A stretch of DNA of 64,000 nucleotides from Dendrolimus kikuchii (GCA_019925095.2 CM034401.1:15102338-15166337), one strand, 5' to 3'; positions 35,501 through 46,735 are shown, counted from the first letter of the stretch. Made by a program: numbers and translations. Notes: generated by a model not told the origin, from the letters alone.

Positions 35501-38500
35501 AAAGACAAAGCAAGGTTGAGAGATAGCACTGTAAGATAATTTTAAAAGACGTACGAAAAGATTATGTGCCTGATTTATTTAATAATTTTAAACTAAACAT
35601 ACAGTCGGTAAGTTCATACTAGTGTTTAGAGCCACATAGCGTCAATTATGAAATCCAACTGTGGAAAGCGAAAGCGCTATTTCTTCATTCTGACTTCTAA
35701 GGACGTACCTATCTAATAATACTTATGGTATTACGTATTGAGGACTTATGCTATAACAGAGAAGTAAATAGAAAGAAGAGAAAGACATGTCTTGAGGTGC
35801 ACTGATTGGGGAAAAAGGCCAACCTTAATAAATGGGAACCTATATCATGATATAAAAACCGAAATTAAATACAACACAAAACTGGTAAAACTAGGTTCCT
35901 AGCTTATTCTTTTTTAATTTGTCAATTATTCTGCACTCCGTCCATCGCAAGCACAAGCGCAAAAAACAGGGGGGCTAATTCGAACCAGCAGAGTCCGAAA
36001 ATACAATTTCTGTCTGTTAGTGCATCACGTGAAAACTATTGAACGGATTTAAATGAAACTCGATTTAGAGCTATTTTATATCCCGGGGCGTAACTCAAGA
36101 TACTTTTTATCGCGATAAATGACGTCGTTTCCGTGGAATAGTCAAAAATACGGGAAAAATGGCGCTGCGATGGCATCCTTTTTGGAAAATACTAAACTTA
36201 GGTATATGATTGAAACTCGACATATTGCTGGCTTATAACCTGAATCAACATTTCGGATACATTTTATCCCAACATATTACGTCGTTTCTTCAAAATAGAT
36301 GGCGCTGCACTGCGATTTAGACAACCATCGCTGTAATTTAATAAGAAATACGTTGTTAGGTTGCTCCGTTGCTCACATGTCATTCATTACGTATTAGGTA
36401 CCACTTCAAATCAGGTTGGCTACAACTTTTCTTTATGTTTTGTTGTACATTTGTCAACACTGTATTGACTTCGTTTCTTTAGTAGTCTGTGGTTTCATTA
36501 AAATTGTAATGAATTGGGGAAGTTTTTGGCGGGAACTGAAAGGAGATGTTGTGCTGTGCAGTTTTATTTTCTAAAAATATGTAAAATTACTCTAAAATGA
36601 ACAATAGTTGTAGGATATTGATAGTTTTTGAGTAGTAATTATTTGTTTTTGTGAGAAATGTGATCTGTATAGTCAAATGTGGCCTTTCGAGTTTTCACAA
36701 GAACTCCGTTGAATGGTGTCGATTGTAGCCTACAATACAACTTGAGCAGCTAGTTCCCAAACTCGTCAAATCCGCGGGCGCACTCTCGAGGCTGCTTCCC
36801 AACGTAGGGGGCCCGGGAGGTGCGACGCGGAAACTTTACTCTGGCATCCTAAGGAGTATGGCACTGTACGGTGCACCCGTCTGGTCCATTGCACTTCACC
36901 GCCACAACAGAACCCTGCTGCAACGGGCGCAGCAGGTTCTGGCCGTGAGGACCATACGGGGGTATCGCACAGTGTCGCGGACGGCGGCCACCCTCCTGGT
37001 AGGCGATCCGCCCTGGCATCTCCAGGCGGACGTCCTTACAGTGGTGCGCCGCACCCGGCAGGATGCCCTAGCTAGAGGCCTGACCTTCTGTCAGGTCGAA
37101 ATCGAGGCGATCAGGAAGCGGGAAACCGCCTCCATGATCGCCGTCTGGTCTCAAGAGCTCGACAACCCTGCGGCCTATGGCGGCTACACGGTGGATGCAA
37201 TCAGGCCACAGCTGACGGAATGGGTCAACCGCACCAGCGGCACCCTGACCTTCAGGACAACACAGATACTTACCGGACACGGATGTTTCGATAAGTATCT
37301 GTGTCGCATTGTAGGCTGCTTGCCTTCCCCGGACTGCCGCCAGTGCGGCGCGCCCGACACGGCGTTACACACGCTTGTCGAGTGCGCCGCATGGGCGCCG
37401 CAGCGTTTCGAACTTGAGACGCACGTAGGTCCAATCGACTCGGTCTGCGACTTGGTCAAGGCCATGCTGCAGAGCAGCGACAATTGGGGGGCTGCGGTTA
37501 CTTTTTGCGAAACAGTAATGTCACTCAATGAGGCCGCAGAACGTGACAGGGAGAGAAGTCCTGCAGCGCGTGCCAATGCGTCTTCTCGAGGTCGCCGGCC
37601 TTCAGCTGGCACCCGGAGAGGCAGGTACGCGCATTACTTCCCTCCCTGAGTTAGGTTCCGTTTACCGCGGGGGGCCTTTAGCTTGCTAGAAAGAGCAAAG
37701 GACCTTCTACCCCCGCACAACGAAGTGGGGTGTGTTCTCCCAGGGCACACTCCAGGCACTTTATTGCGCTGGATCGGCTGGGCGTAACTATGTTCTAAAT
37801 CTCAGCCTTTCCAACACATTCAAAGCGCAGGGTCGTCAGGGAGGAAGGGGTTTTTAGTGGGTATTGGGGTTGCTCGCCCGTGCAGCAACGCTCGGAGTCT
37901 TCCACACTATTCTGTAACGTCGATCGCGGACAGAGCGCTGCCAAGAGCATACTATTGCTGCAGTGTTATCGCCCCCGACCGACGCGTGTCGTTCCCCTAG
38001 CAACGACCCAGTTTGTGCGTAAATCGGTTAAGCATTTTCCCTCGCCTCGGCGCCTGGCTTAAAGGCCTAGTTGCCTAGCCTTAAACATAAAAAAAAATGT
38101 TATGAATTGAATTGACAAGAAACTATAAGTATATAAAACACCTAATTACATTTTTATGTCCGTAACATAGAGCTACTTATATTACCTAGGAGTTTTCACG
38201 CGGCGTAGCCCCGGGGAAAAACTCTAGTAGTTTATAAATTCCTAGTACTCTAATGTTAAACTGTCAAAGAACAAACAGATGGAGGAATAACAAAAACACG
38301 GAGGAAATTAATTTTATTTATTCATTCTCACGGCCACAGCAAAAGCTATCCAATTTTTAGAGATGAAAGAGGGTTCTTTTCATCTCTAAAAATTTCCTAC
38401 GTTCATTCTAACTCTTGTTAAACAAAATATACATATTTATGCTAAATTTCATGGTAATTAGTTTATTCAGTTTTGTACGGTACTTATGTTGGGTGCTTCA

Positions 38501-41500
38501 TTCCGCGGAGACATTATTATCAGTTTTCGATACCGTGAAGAAGTCATAAACAAACAAAAATGTTATTTCAGATTTAGTCATTTTCAGATTTTTCTTGCAA
38601 TAAAACCAATATCGATCACTCCTCTATATTGTCATATTTATTAATTCCAGGTTTACCAGAGATTGGTTTGGCTCCATTGGACCCCCTAAAAATTCCTAAG
38701 ATTAGGATTTTACAAGGTGACGGTCCCGTGAACGTTAATGCGGCACTCGATGACGTAACGGTCACCGGCTTCGGTCAGACCGAAGTGCTAATGAGTCAGT
38801 GAGTAATCTCTTACTTTTTATTAGCTCCTAGTACAAAAGAGGACTGTTCGATCGACTGACGGCCCAATTCATGTCGTCTGCGGCACAATCCATACGCCGG
38901 TCGTCTCCTCGGCGCGGCGGCCGCCGGTTCTCTTGCGCAGTCGCGCGCGCGCACTAAGTTTAAAAAAAGTGTATGATTTACTTGAAATTAAAAAAAAAGA
39001 AACTAACTGCCACACCATCTAAAGAAAAGAATTTGTATTCATTATTGAAATTGTAATAGGGAAATTACAACACAATTACATTATGCTTCATGAAAATAAT
39101 AAAAAGAAAACCCGCTTTGTAATTGTAACAAAATAATGAAAAAATCAGGCATTGCACGACTTTTGATGCTAATTTAGATCTTTAGATAGATAGATACTTA
39201 TAATATTTGACGTGGATATAATTGAAATTATGTAGAATTTAATCTCACTACTTCATATTATCTAAAATAAGGACATAAAATTGTTAGAATCAAATATAGG
39301 TACTTTCATATATACGTATGTACAAAATTTAAATATTTCAGTTGTAATTAGAGGATGTTTAATTCCAGGGTCGATGGAAAGACTTATGATTTCTTCACCA
39401 AACTTAGATTACCAAAAATAAGGATAGAAGGAACATATGATTTGAAAGCAAAGATTTTATTGATTCCATTAGTCGGAAGAGGTATTTGTTGGTTTGAACC
39501 TAGTGAGTACATAATTTTTTACTCTTCGTTATATATTATTTTACATAACATATTGTTTTATAAACAGGCAATTTCCGTATGTACTTTTAATACCTGATTG
39601 TATATTTTTTTAGCAAACATGACGATTGATATCGTGAGTGATGTAAAACTATACGACAAAGATGAATTTGTTTTCTTCAATGTTACTGCAGCTCATGTTA
39701 AATATACAATAGGAGGTCTAAAATTAAGGATGAACAATTTGTTTGACGGCATTGACTCGTTGGGTAAGTAAATTTTTAATACATACACTGACATCTGTTG
39801 TTGAACGGTTGAACTGTCAACTTTCGACTTGTCCTTTTATAAATTCTTTCTACCGCTAGATGGCGGTTTTTAAGCCATCACCTTATGTTCTATGCAATCC
39901 TGGTACAACAGTGTTACAAATTGCAACGTTGAGACATCGTTCGACGTTTTGACAAGCGAAAGCGTGTTTCTTCTCGCTCGCATTGTTGCCAATTTTATTC
40001 GCAACGTCGCTGCGTCATCACCGTAAGGCCGTCAACACCCTTCTTCAACGTATTATTATAGTATAACTAGATACTAACTACTATAATTACTTATTTATAC
40101 ATATTCTATTGTTAAATTATAATGGATACATGAACGATGACTTAAATAACTAACTAATTGCTTAGTCACATCGGCAATGCAAATAAATAATTCTGCTTAT
40201 TCGATTGCTGCGGCATTAAACAAATTAAGGCCGGCCGCTTTCTAATTTGACGATGCAGCAGCGGTGCAGAATCGGTAGGTATGCTCGATATATGCGTTTT
40301 CTTTCTATTTGAATAGCAATTAGACATAGACATAGATAGACATCTAGACTAGATATGAGTTAAAAAGGATGTGAACTGTTAAAAAAGGTTTCTTTCGTAA
40401 GTGCCTTTTTTAACCGCTTTTTCGTTTTTTTTAATTTTTTGTAAAAAGTTCCAATTTATTTATCTATTAGTTATTTATAGACAAGCCTTATTCATATTGA
40501 CTTATAGTAAGTGGCTTCCTTAAAGAAGCCTACACACTTACTTATTTATTTTACTTCAATATGAATAAGACCAGTCGCGTTATTCTTCAAACACATTTTT
40601 TTTAAATACCTCGCAAGAAACGCCATTAAATAACAAAATCACATGGTTCTTTTTTTAAATAGTAATAAGGCATTGTCACCTCATTCCTATCAAAATTGAA
40701 AGTCAGAAGAAATATTTCTGTAAAGGTTTCCTGATTTCGTCGGTAGTTACGGGAAGTGGCGCTCGGTAAACTTTCGGTATCGTGTATACCGAGCAGTGGC
40801 GTGGACTTCATACAACTCGATTCCCCACAGTCTACCTTTAAGGGACTAGTGAATAGCGAGCAAAGGGTGAAAAGCGCCATGAATTTATAGACGCTTACGT
40901 TTTTTATTCGTGCATATATCATTACTGTATTAATACTATCTTTTACGCTCGGTGGCTTTCCACAAGTATTTGATGTAATAGCAACTTATAACTCGATGAG
41001 GAACCGGCTTTTATTTCAAAATATGCGGTAAGATTACAAATTTAAAAATACAAGTTTTAATAAGAAAATACATCGCGAGTTAGACGTGCTTTCAACAGCG
41101 GTGTAGTCGGCACTTGCACCATACGTTATGCTTTTTTAACCGGCTTACCCCAGCCGAATTTCCACCCCGCGCCACTGATACCTAGCATACAGTATAATAT
41201 AACATAACAGTTTTAAGCAGTGTTGGTGTTGCCAACAGCGCTTGGATATTTTATTTAATATTTATTTCGACGTTACGGCAACTTTTCATCTTTATTTGAC
41301 GCGATCACGGCTACCGAAAAATGGCAGAAACCGCGCTTAAAATCAATCATTTTAAGTTAAAAGTAATTATAATTATTAATAATTTTGATATTCTTTTTTA
41401 TTTTTCAGAGGAAAGTACCAACGCGTACTTAAACGAGAACTGGCGACCAGTATCTGAGTCTTTGAGGCCAATATTATCAAAGACAATAGAAGATATTCTA

Positions 41501-41605
41501 TTAGGTTTCATGCAACAATTATTCCACAATTTGCCTGGTAATTTCATGATAGGCGATGTAAAGAACAATACTCCAAGTAAAAAGACGGATAAGAAAGTTT
41601 TTTAA
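31061..41605 (+). CDS. Takeout / juvenile-hormone-binding-protein (JHBP) family, 6 exons, 263 aa
   Basis: Exons 31061-31130, 33801-33893, 38651-38798, 39369-39502, 39614-39763 and 41409-41605 join in phase through GT-AG introns. Residues 1-17 are a hydrophobic signal peptide. C30 and C40 form the family's conserved N-terminal pair (C-x9-C), and a third cysteine is C144. Family blocks seen are LPEIGLAPLDPLKIPKI, KLRLPKIRIEGTYDL, GGLKLRMNNLFDG and LNENWRPVSESLRP. Such proteins are secreted, all-beta/alpha-wrap carriers of hydrophobic ligands (juvenile hormone or others); the ligand cannot be told from sequence. N150-M-T is a possible glycosylation site. The last 16 residues are a Lys-rich tail ending KKVF, longer and more basic than is usual in the family. 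Exon 4 has an alternative acceptor at 39354 adding five residues; 39369 keeps the family spacing. Introns 2 and 5 hold transposon remnants. Confidence 0.93.
32138..32411 (+). mobile_element. Two short Helitron-like repeat remnants
   Basis: One piece (32138-32317) starts ATATATAAAAATCTTCGGTC and ends CCAGGTCAGCTAAG. A second (32322-32411) starts TAATATTATAAATATGAAAG and ends AACAAAAGCTAGT. They abut in intron 1 of the JHBP-family gene. Confidence 0.45.
32412..32501. repeat. (AT)n microsatellite
   Basis: Two AT runs, 32412-32437 and ~32443-32501, separated by CACACAA. In intron 1 of the JHBP-family gene. Confidence 0.95.
33985..34155 (-). mobile_element. Decayed LINE C-terminal fragment
   Basis: The minus strand reads a degenerate LKKRRMNCVMIICDGSEVTQE, related to the RPKKRWMDCVKDDM motif, then stops. 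Located just downstream of exon 2 of the JHBP-family gene, antisense. Confidence 0.35.
34225..34440 (+). mobile_element. R1-type LINE 3' fragment
   Basis: In one frame it reads DHWEGASKFCEAVMSQRRSE, matching the C-terminal end of R1-type ORF2 (compare FCETVMSLNEAAER at 37.5 kb). It then runs into a 3' UTR containing GTGGGCGTAACTACGTTCTAAG, as at 37780. Truncated at 5', in intron 2 of the JHBP-family gene. Confidence 0.6.
34770..34985 (+). mobile_element. LINE-related repeat fragment
   Basis: CGTCGCCCATGGCCATCTGC, GAAGAACCCCATATTGTAGC and GGGAGTTCATTCCATAGC are shared with the copy at 56930-57130. In intron 2 of the JHBP-family gene. Confidence 0.5.
35965..36330 (+). mobile_element. Interspersed repeat (GGGGGGCTAATTCG family)
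   Basis: GGGGGGCTAATTCGAACCAG, GCATCACGTGAAAACTATTG and ATGACGTCGTTTCCGTGGAA recur at 16020-16165 in the same order. Ends in a degenerate duplicate. No ORF. Confidence 0.45.
36729..37649 (+). pseudogene. R1-clade LINE, C-terminal part of reverse transcriptase ORF
   Basis: The frame is open from 36729 (after a TAG at 36726) to the stop at 37647-37649, about 307 codons; the first in-frame ATG is 36858. It encodes the region after the R1-type polymerase domain: RLLPNVGGPG, then MALYGAPVWS, RAQQVLAVRTIRGYRTVS, and TTQILTGHGCFDKYL. A C-x2-C-x7-H-x4-C zinc knuckle uses C160, C163, H171 and C176 (from the ATG). The end is FCETVMSLNEAAERDRE and a basic tail. The endonuclease and RT catalytic core are missing, so the copy is 5'-truncated. 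It is strongly GC-rich against its surroundings. It lies in intron 2 of the JHBP-family gene in the same orientation. No frame breaks are seen in what remains, suggesting a fairly recent insertion. Confidence 0.85.
37650..38092 (+). mobile_element. 3' UTR of the R1-type LINE
   Basis: The GC-rich sequence continues after the ORF stop and ends at ~38092 in CTTAAACATAAAAAAAA, a poly(A)-like tail. It contains GTTTTTAGTGGGTATTG, similar to the LINE tail at 8606-8765. Confidence 0.6.
38840..38962. other. GC-rich CpG patch in intron 3 of the JHBP-family gene
   Basis: GGTCGTCTCCTCGGCGCGGC and TCGCGCGCGCGCAC lie 40-160 bases after the exon 3 donor. No ORF; it may be a transposon end or a cryptic regulatory patch. 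Confidence 0.25.
40486..40576. mobile_element. Short palindromic MITE with GTCTTATTCATA-type ends
   Basis: CTTATTCATATTGACTTATA ... AAGTGGCTTCC / GAAGCC ... ACTTCAATATGAATAAG forms an imperfect hairpin in intron 5 of the JHBP-family gene. Confidence 0.5.
41285..41362. mobile_element. MITE end fragment in the last intron of the JHBP-family gene
   Basis: GCGATCACGGCTACCGAAAA then ACCGCGCTTAAAATCAATCA matches the right-hand part of the 27.4-kb MITE. It stops ~47 bases before the exon 6 acceptor. Confidence 0.5.
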
Positions 41606-41700
41606 GTTAGGTTTAAAAACATTATTTAATATGTGTAGTATTATTTTAATGTATTATAATTATTTCTGCCCTAAACTATTAAAGTAAAATACCGGGAACG
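41606..41700 (+). other. 3' UTR of the JHBP-family gene
   Basis: A short AT-rich 3' UTR follows the TAA. An ATTAAA hexamer at 41678-41683 is the first plausible poly(A) signal. Repeat sequence begins shortly after, at ~41740. Confidence 0.4.
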
Positions 41701-41739
41701 TTAACCGTTCCGTAAAAAATGTAACTCAGAAAAGATAGA

Positions 41740-41850
41740 TAGATATTTTATTATACACCAATACAATAATGAACTTAAAGACTAAAATTATATCTAGTTA
41801 GGTACAAAGGGCGGTCTTATCGCTAAGAAGCGATCTCTTCCAGGTTGTTC
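41740..41850 (-). mobile_element. LINE/SINE tail (AAGAGATCGCT...GCGATAAGACCGCC family)
   Basis: On minus: GGAAGAGATCGCTTCTTAGC, GATAAGACCGCCCTTTGTAC, ending GTATAATAAAATATC. Other copies: 3230-3350 (+), 8985-9110 (-), 17755-17845 (-) and 29280-29400 (+). Confidence 0.55.
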
Positions 41851-42154
41851 AGATGAAACTAAGTCATTTTTCAAAAGACAAAACGTTAAAGTTAGTATTT
41901 AATTTCTAAAAGATGGAATTGAGCAAGGTGTTAAATACTGTTATGATATAGTTTACAATGTTTTTCCTTAGAGAAAATTCTGGTACAAATTACAAAACAA
42001 ACATATTTGCCTTACTATCGGTTAAAATTGGACAGAAGCTCTATATATCTAATGTCAAATTCTACCGATTGAGGGGCAAATGAATGATTAGTAAGATATA
42101 TGCACCGGCCATTGGTGACATAACTGCCCTTGCTCAACATTCAAGGAGTTAAAC

Positions 42155-42600
42155 TTAAATATTGAATTTCTCATTAGAACCTTTATTTTTTGACAGTTGC
42201 AAAGTAAACAATATCAATAACAGCCAACAAATGTCACAGGTAGGTTCGCGTTTGACCATGATTACCCCCGATGTGGGGCCAAGAATGGTCCAGGATGGAG
42301 CACGGGTACCTAGAAGGTACCTATTCACACGGGACTTGAAAACACCCATGTTGTAAGTAGCGGAGAAGACAGACTCCAGCAATGAGTTACACTCTTTTGC
42401 GGTGCGCATAATAAAGTTAGATGCAAAGCGTTTTGTTCTTATAGGTAGAATATCCACCATATATCGGTACCGCATGCCGGTGCGTCTGGTAGTCCGATGT
42501 TGGAAGTGAGATGGCGGGATTAGATCGAAGAGCTTCCAACTTTTAAGCTGTGTACTCACCTGCGGCCTGTAAAAGTTACCGTTGCAGTTACTCTAACCAT
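42155..42600 (-). mobile_element. Non-LTR retrotransposon (jockey/CR1-like) RT C-terminal fragment
   Basis: The minus-strand frame 42559-42155 (134 codons) contains SWKLFDLIPPSHFQHRTTRR, RYRYMVDILPIRTKRFASNF, and then an AKECNSLLESVF...YNMGVFKSRVNRYLLG block. This is the usual end of insect jockey/CR1-like reverse transcriptases. The frame is open, but the RT core is absent. The LINE/SINE tail at 41740-41850 in the same orientation could be its 3' end. Confidence 0.6.
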
Positions 42601-44397
42601 TAATCATAGTATGGACGTGGCTCGCGAGCTCGAGGGAGCTGCACGCGGCGCGCTCGCAACTAGCCGACAAATCGAAGATGAAAATCGGCCTAGACCAGTA
42701 TCTCCAAATTAGGGGTCTTAGTCTCTATTCGCGGAAATTATTTCGTTGTTGGTGAATTTTTGGGCACCAGAATTTATTGGTGAAATACTTGGGGACTAAA
42801 GTTTCAGCATTAACAATACCCTAAAATCTTCAACGTAGCATAAAGTTGCTAATAAAGGTTAAGTCTAAACATGTCTGTATACAATAATTGTAATGGTTTT
42901 TGGTTTTGTAGCGAAAGTTTGTCGCCTCTACGAAATCCTTGAATTTATGTGTGCGGTCAGACACGCACTTGTCCAGTTTTTTCAACTAATAATATGTATG
43001 GGGAAAAGTTTATGAAATAGTATCATTTTGGGGATTTTTTTTCGGATATGAGGAATTTTCGTAAATGAAATGTGAAGAACCTGGCGTACACAGCACGACA
43101 CCGTACTATCCGCTCGTTTACCGTTACGGCACGCAGATGAGTACGCGGTTTAACAATACGCACAATAAGTCAGAAAATGACCGAAGTGGTGTATGCTTAG
43201 ATAGTGCAATCAAAAAGTAACTTGCATTTGTTGAAAATAATTTCAACTATGAAAATTTGTCAATTATAAAAAAAATATATTTTAGTGTATACGCCCTTGA
43301 AATAAATCTTTTTTTAATCTTTGCGTAAGAGTACTAAATATAAACACATCTGGTATCTCATAGATTTGATTTAAATCAGAACATGAAGCGGCAAAACTAA
43401 CGCGAAAGCTTAAAATATTACAATAAATCTTAGAAGTGATCGCTAATGTGTAAACCCATGGACATTTTACGTATTTCCTACTTATAAAGATATTGACTGA
43501 ATTTTGCTAATGTAAATATTATAGTTAAGTAAATTTTAAGAATTAATATACAGTGTTTCATTTACCTTTATTAACATTATTTATATAATAGAAACAGGCG
43601 TTAAAATAATAAATCACAGAAATGATTTTAATATATCAGATAAGGCAGTATGGAGTAAGTCACTTTGCCTGCCATTGTGGCAAATTATACAACTACTCAT
43701 ACTTGAAACACGAAGACGACAATAAAGACGCATCAAGTAGGTAGGTTAAAAACTTAAATATAACAGTTGCAGTTAATTGAGAATGTTGAATGAATGTAAA
43801 TATTTGTGAGTTCTATATTTGAATCTGTGCCAAAATCCGTGATGTTAGGAACGCGTTGTTTACACCTGCTAGTCGCAGGTAGGCTAAGGTTAGATTCTGA
43901 ATCATAGTTTTTAAATATAATAAACTGTAAAATAACTTAAATAACACAACAAAATTCATAAAAAAATGGAACTTCAGAACTACTCTAATGCGTAAACTGA
44001 TGCTTGAGATCATTGAAGCCGGGATTCTATATGTATTTACAGATTTCATTTTCAATACCGTTTTGACATTGATTTCGAATATTGTATTTTGAAATCCCGT
44101 CATTTAAAAGCTTATTTTTTAAGGGGCGTATTGAGCAGCATAATGGTGTATTTCTATCCGAGTCTAAGTATTTTTTCAGTGGTATTATAATCAGTCGTAT
44201 TTAAACGCTCATATTGATACTAGGACGATCGAATTAATCAATCTATTGAAAAGCACATAACTGAAAGTACAGTATTCATGACATTGAATCATTCAAGTTT
44301 GTGTTTACACGGATCACTTTAGTTGATTCATTCAAATTGAAAGACAGAATTAAACCATCTAATATGGGCTTAATACTGACGACATAATGAGCCTTTA
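42601..44397. other. No gene recognised
   Basis: Short GC-rich patches at 42610-42670 and 43080-43160 look like pieces of unassigned repeats. The minus ORF 43813-44103 has no motif and does not continue the candidate first exon at 44880. Confidence 0.35.
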
Positions 44398-44570
44398 CAC
44401 ATTTGAACCTAAATTATTTTTTTGTTACAAAAGTTATTTTAAACTATTATTTTGTTTTAAGACTTTTACTTTTTGATTCAGTAGCGTCCAATCTAACTAA
44501 AACTGAAAGTCTTAAAACAAAATAATAGTTTAAAATAAATTTTGCAACAAAATATATTCAGGTTCAAATG
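44398..44570. mobile_element. Palindromic MITE
   Basis: ACATTTGAACCTAAATTATT at left is inverted at right (ATATTCAGGTTCAAATGT). The arms continue inward for ~60 bases (AAACTATTATTTTGTTTTAA versus TTAAAACAAAATAATAGTTT). It lies ~310 bases past the candidate donor at 44880. Confidence 0.6.
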
Positions 44571-44879
44571 TCGCTTACAATAAAATGGCGGTAAGGGCTC
44601 GATAAGTACCTACTCGAAGTAAAAGTCGACGAATTCTTAGTAAGTCTTCTCAATTATGTATAAGACTAAAACATCTAGCTAACAAATAAACGCTGGCTGG
44701 TAAAGCTAACCAACATCACATACTGAGTACCCAGCCGGTATGTTTCCAATAAATAGGTACATCTATCAAAAATATTTTGGGAATTAGCTTTATTACTGTT
44801 ATTTATTCACGAAAACACTATTTTTAGAAAATATATTTTCTAATGTTAGTTATACAATTTAAAAGGAAATAAACGTTAC

Positions 44880-45050
44880 CTGCCAAATAGGGCGTCCAGG
44901 CATTTTGAAGGGCCAAAAAGGATTTCCAAATAACTTCACAACACTAAACACACGCGCCGGAGTTTCGCGAGCTTAATACTAGATGGCACTCTCACAAGCG
45001 TTGGGAACGAAATAAACGTTTCCCTCACACATATCGTGTTTTATACAGCA
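44880..45050 (-). CDS. Candidate promoter and first coding exon (MPGRPIWQ...)
   Basis: On the minus strand a TATAAAA box (45045-45039) is followed by ~130 bases of GC-richer leader, then AAAATGCC with the ATG at 44903. Eight codons (MPGRPIWQ) run in phase to a donor CAG|GTAACG at 44880/44879. A start of this kind (M-x-G-R-P-x-W) recalls BED-finger or transposase-derived proteins, but this is memory and weak. No second exon was found to the left (41.7-44.8 kb). It may be a real gene whose other exons lie unseen, a transposon 5' end, or chance. Confidence 0.3.
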
Positions 45051-45170
45051 GCAAATCTCTATTGGTGTAAATACCAGTGCGAAAGAACAAGATGCAGCGC
45101 AAATGTTCGACAGAAATATCCCCTTACGCGGCTTAGAGCCCATACTTACGTTTAACATTGTTCAAACATT

Positions 45171-46567
45171 TTGCCTTGCCATATCATTTTTATATAAGAA
45201 TTATACAACCTTTGAAAATTTTACCGAAATTTGATCTAATAAATCAATAAACTGAAAAATTGCTAGAGATGCAGTCCTAAAAGTTAACCCGAATATATAA
45301 TTATCAGATTTCTTGATAAGCCTATATACAATGATTAGTAGTTACTTTTGGTTTAGGAATAAACAGTTACTTACATGCGTAATACAATAAACAACTTCAA
45401 GGCAACTTGAACATTCTTTCAGTAATTAAAAAACATCACAACTAATATAAATGGGTTATATTTGAAGATATTTCTATAATATTTTAATTTTACTGCTATA
45501 TTTTGAATATTAAAGAAATAAATTGTTGAGAAACTGTTCATATTTTTATAACTTAACAAGAAATTAAAACAAATTACATCTTGTTCTCCACATAATAGTA
45601 GCAGAAAAATACGTTTACAGGAATTTCCGAGATTCATGTCTTTTCATATTAAAAAGTCCAATTACTGTATATACATGCTGTAGGTATGTATAAATAACCT
45701 TTCATTTTATATTAAGCGAAATAACTGTAATCTTTGTTAGCTGTCCAACGTGGATAAAATCGTGGGCAAAAGCTAGTATGTATAAAATATAAAGATGATA
45801 CCAAAATTAAGCTCTGATGTTTGTGTACCCAAGTAAATATAATTTCTAATAAAAAAGGTTCGCCGCTTCTGATTTAACGACGAAAAAAGACTGCACTTTT
45901 ATGGCAGTGGTGCGCAGTGTAATTTTATTTCACTTCATTTTCGTCATTTACGTAAAAGACAAGTAATCTAGAATTCTCATCTTAATTGAAATGTCGTCAT
46001 TGTACTATTTTAAGACTTATGACAATAATTTGGTGGCGGAAAATAGGTCAGTTGCATTCTTGAAAACATTTTAATAATAATTTTCAGTAATTGTCATAAT
46101 TACAAAATTATGTCACTTAGCTTAAATTATTATTATTGTGAATTCGTTTTATTTAAAACTTGCTGTGTGCGCTACTTCGTTAGCGTAGGTCTTCGGCTTT
46201 ACAAATGATTATTTACTTTCTGGACCCAGAAAGATTTTTAAATGATATATTTATATACAATAATTTAAGATAATTTACCATTTTAATTTCTAAAATTTTC
46301 ATTAAAATCCGTTGACCCGTTGCAACCTTATCAACGCAAGTTTTCAGACAGACAGAGAAAAATTTAAAAACGGTCATTGTAATACGCCATATTTAAATAG
46401 CAGCTTTCACTTCAGTTTTGGCAGTTACGTTAAAATTACTGACAATCATTTTAATTTTATTTATTATCAATAAATAAAATCAGTATATAATAGATTCTTG
46501 GTTAGTATAGACACTAGCATTTCATGTCACTTTTCTCGCATAAACGTCGACTCCTTGACGAGTAAAA
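45171..46567. other. No gene recognised; AT-rich
   Basis: Contains a repeat-like end at 45740-45778 (GTGGGCAAAAGCTAGT) and a degraded interspersed repeat at 46215-46370 (AAAATCCGTTGACCCGTTGC). Nothing else seen. Confidence 0.35.
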
Positions 46568-46735
46568 TGTACTTTATTTAAAACTACGTTCTAACGGTTT
46601 TAAGCGCGCCCTCCCCGACGCTTTTCAGTAGGCATAAACACGGCTACTGAAAAGAGGCCGAAATATCGTTATATTAATCAAATAAAATGTCGCGCTTAAA
46701 ACCATTAAAACGTATTTTCAATTTTGTATACTAGT
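46568..46735. mobile_element. MITE, same family as 27419-27886, short form
   Basis: Left end AAAACTACGTTCTAACGGTT; right end CGCGCTTAAAACCATTAAAA. It carries the CTACTGAAAAGAGGCC core with a shorter interior (~168 bases in all). Confidence 0.7.

Noticed and set aside
37184..37612. 142-codon minus-strand ORF
   Set aside because: Antisense shadow of the GC-rich R1-type LINE ORF on the plus strand.
39355..39597. ORF read as a separate small gene starting at ATG 39355
   Set aside because: Its middle is exon 4 of the JHBP-family gene; the ends run into introns.
43813..44103. 96-codon minus-strand ORF as a second exon for the candidate first exon at 44880
   Set aside because: No acceptor in matching phase was convincing and the peptide shows no motif.
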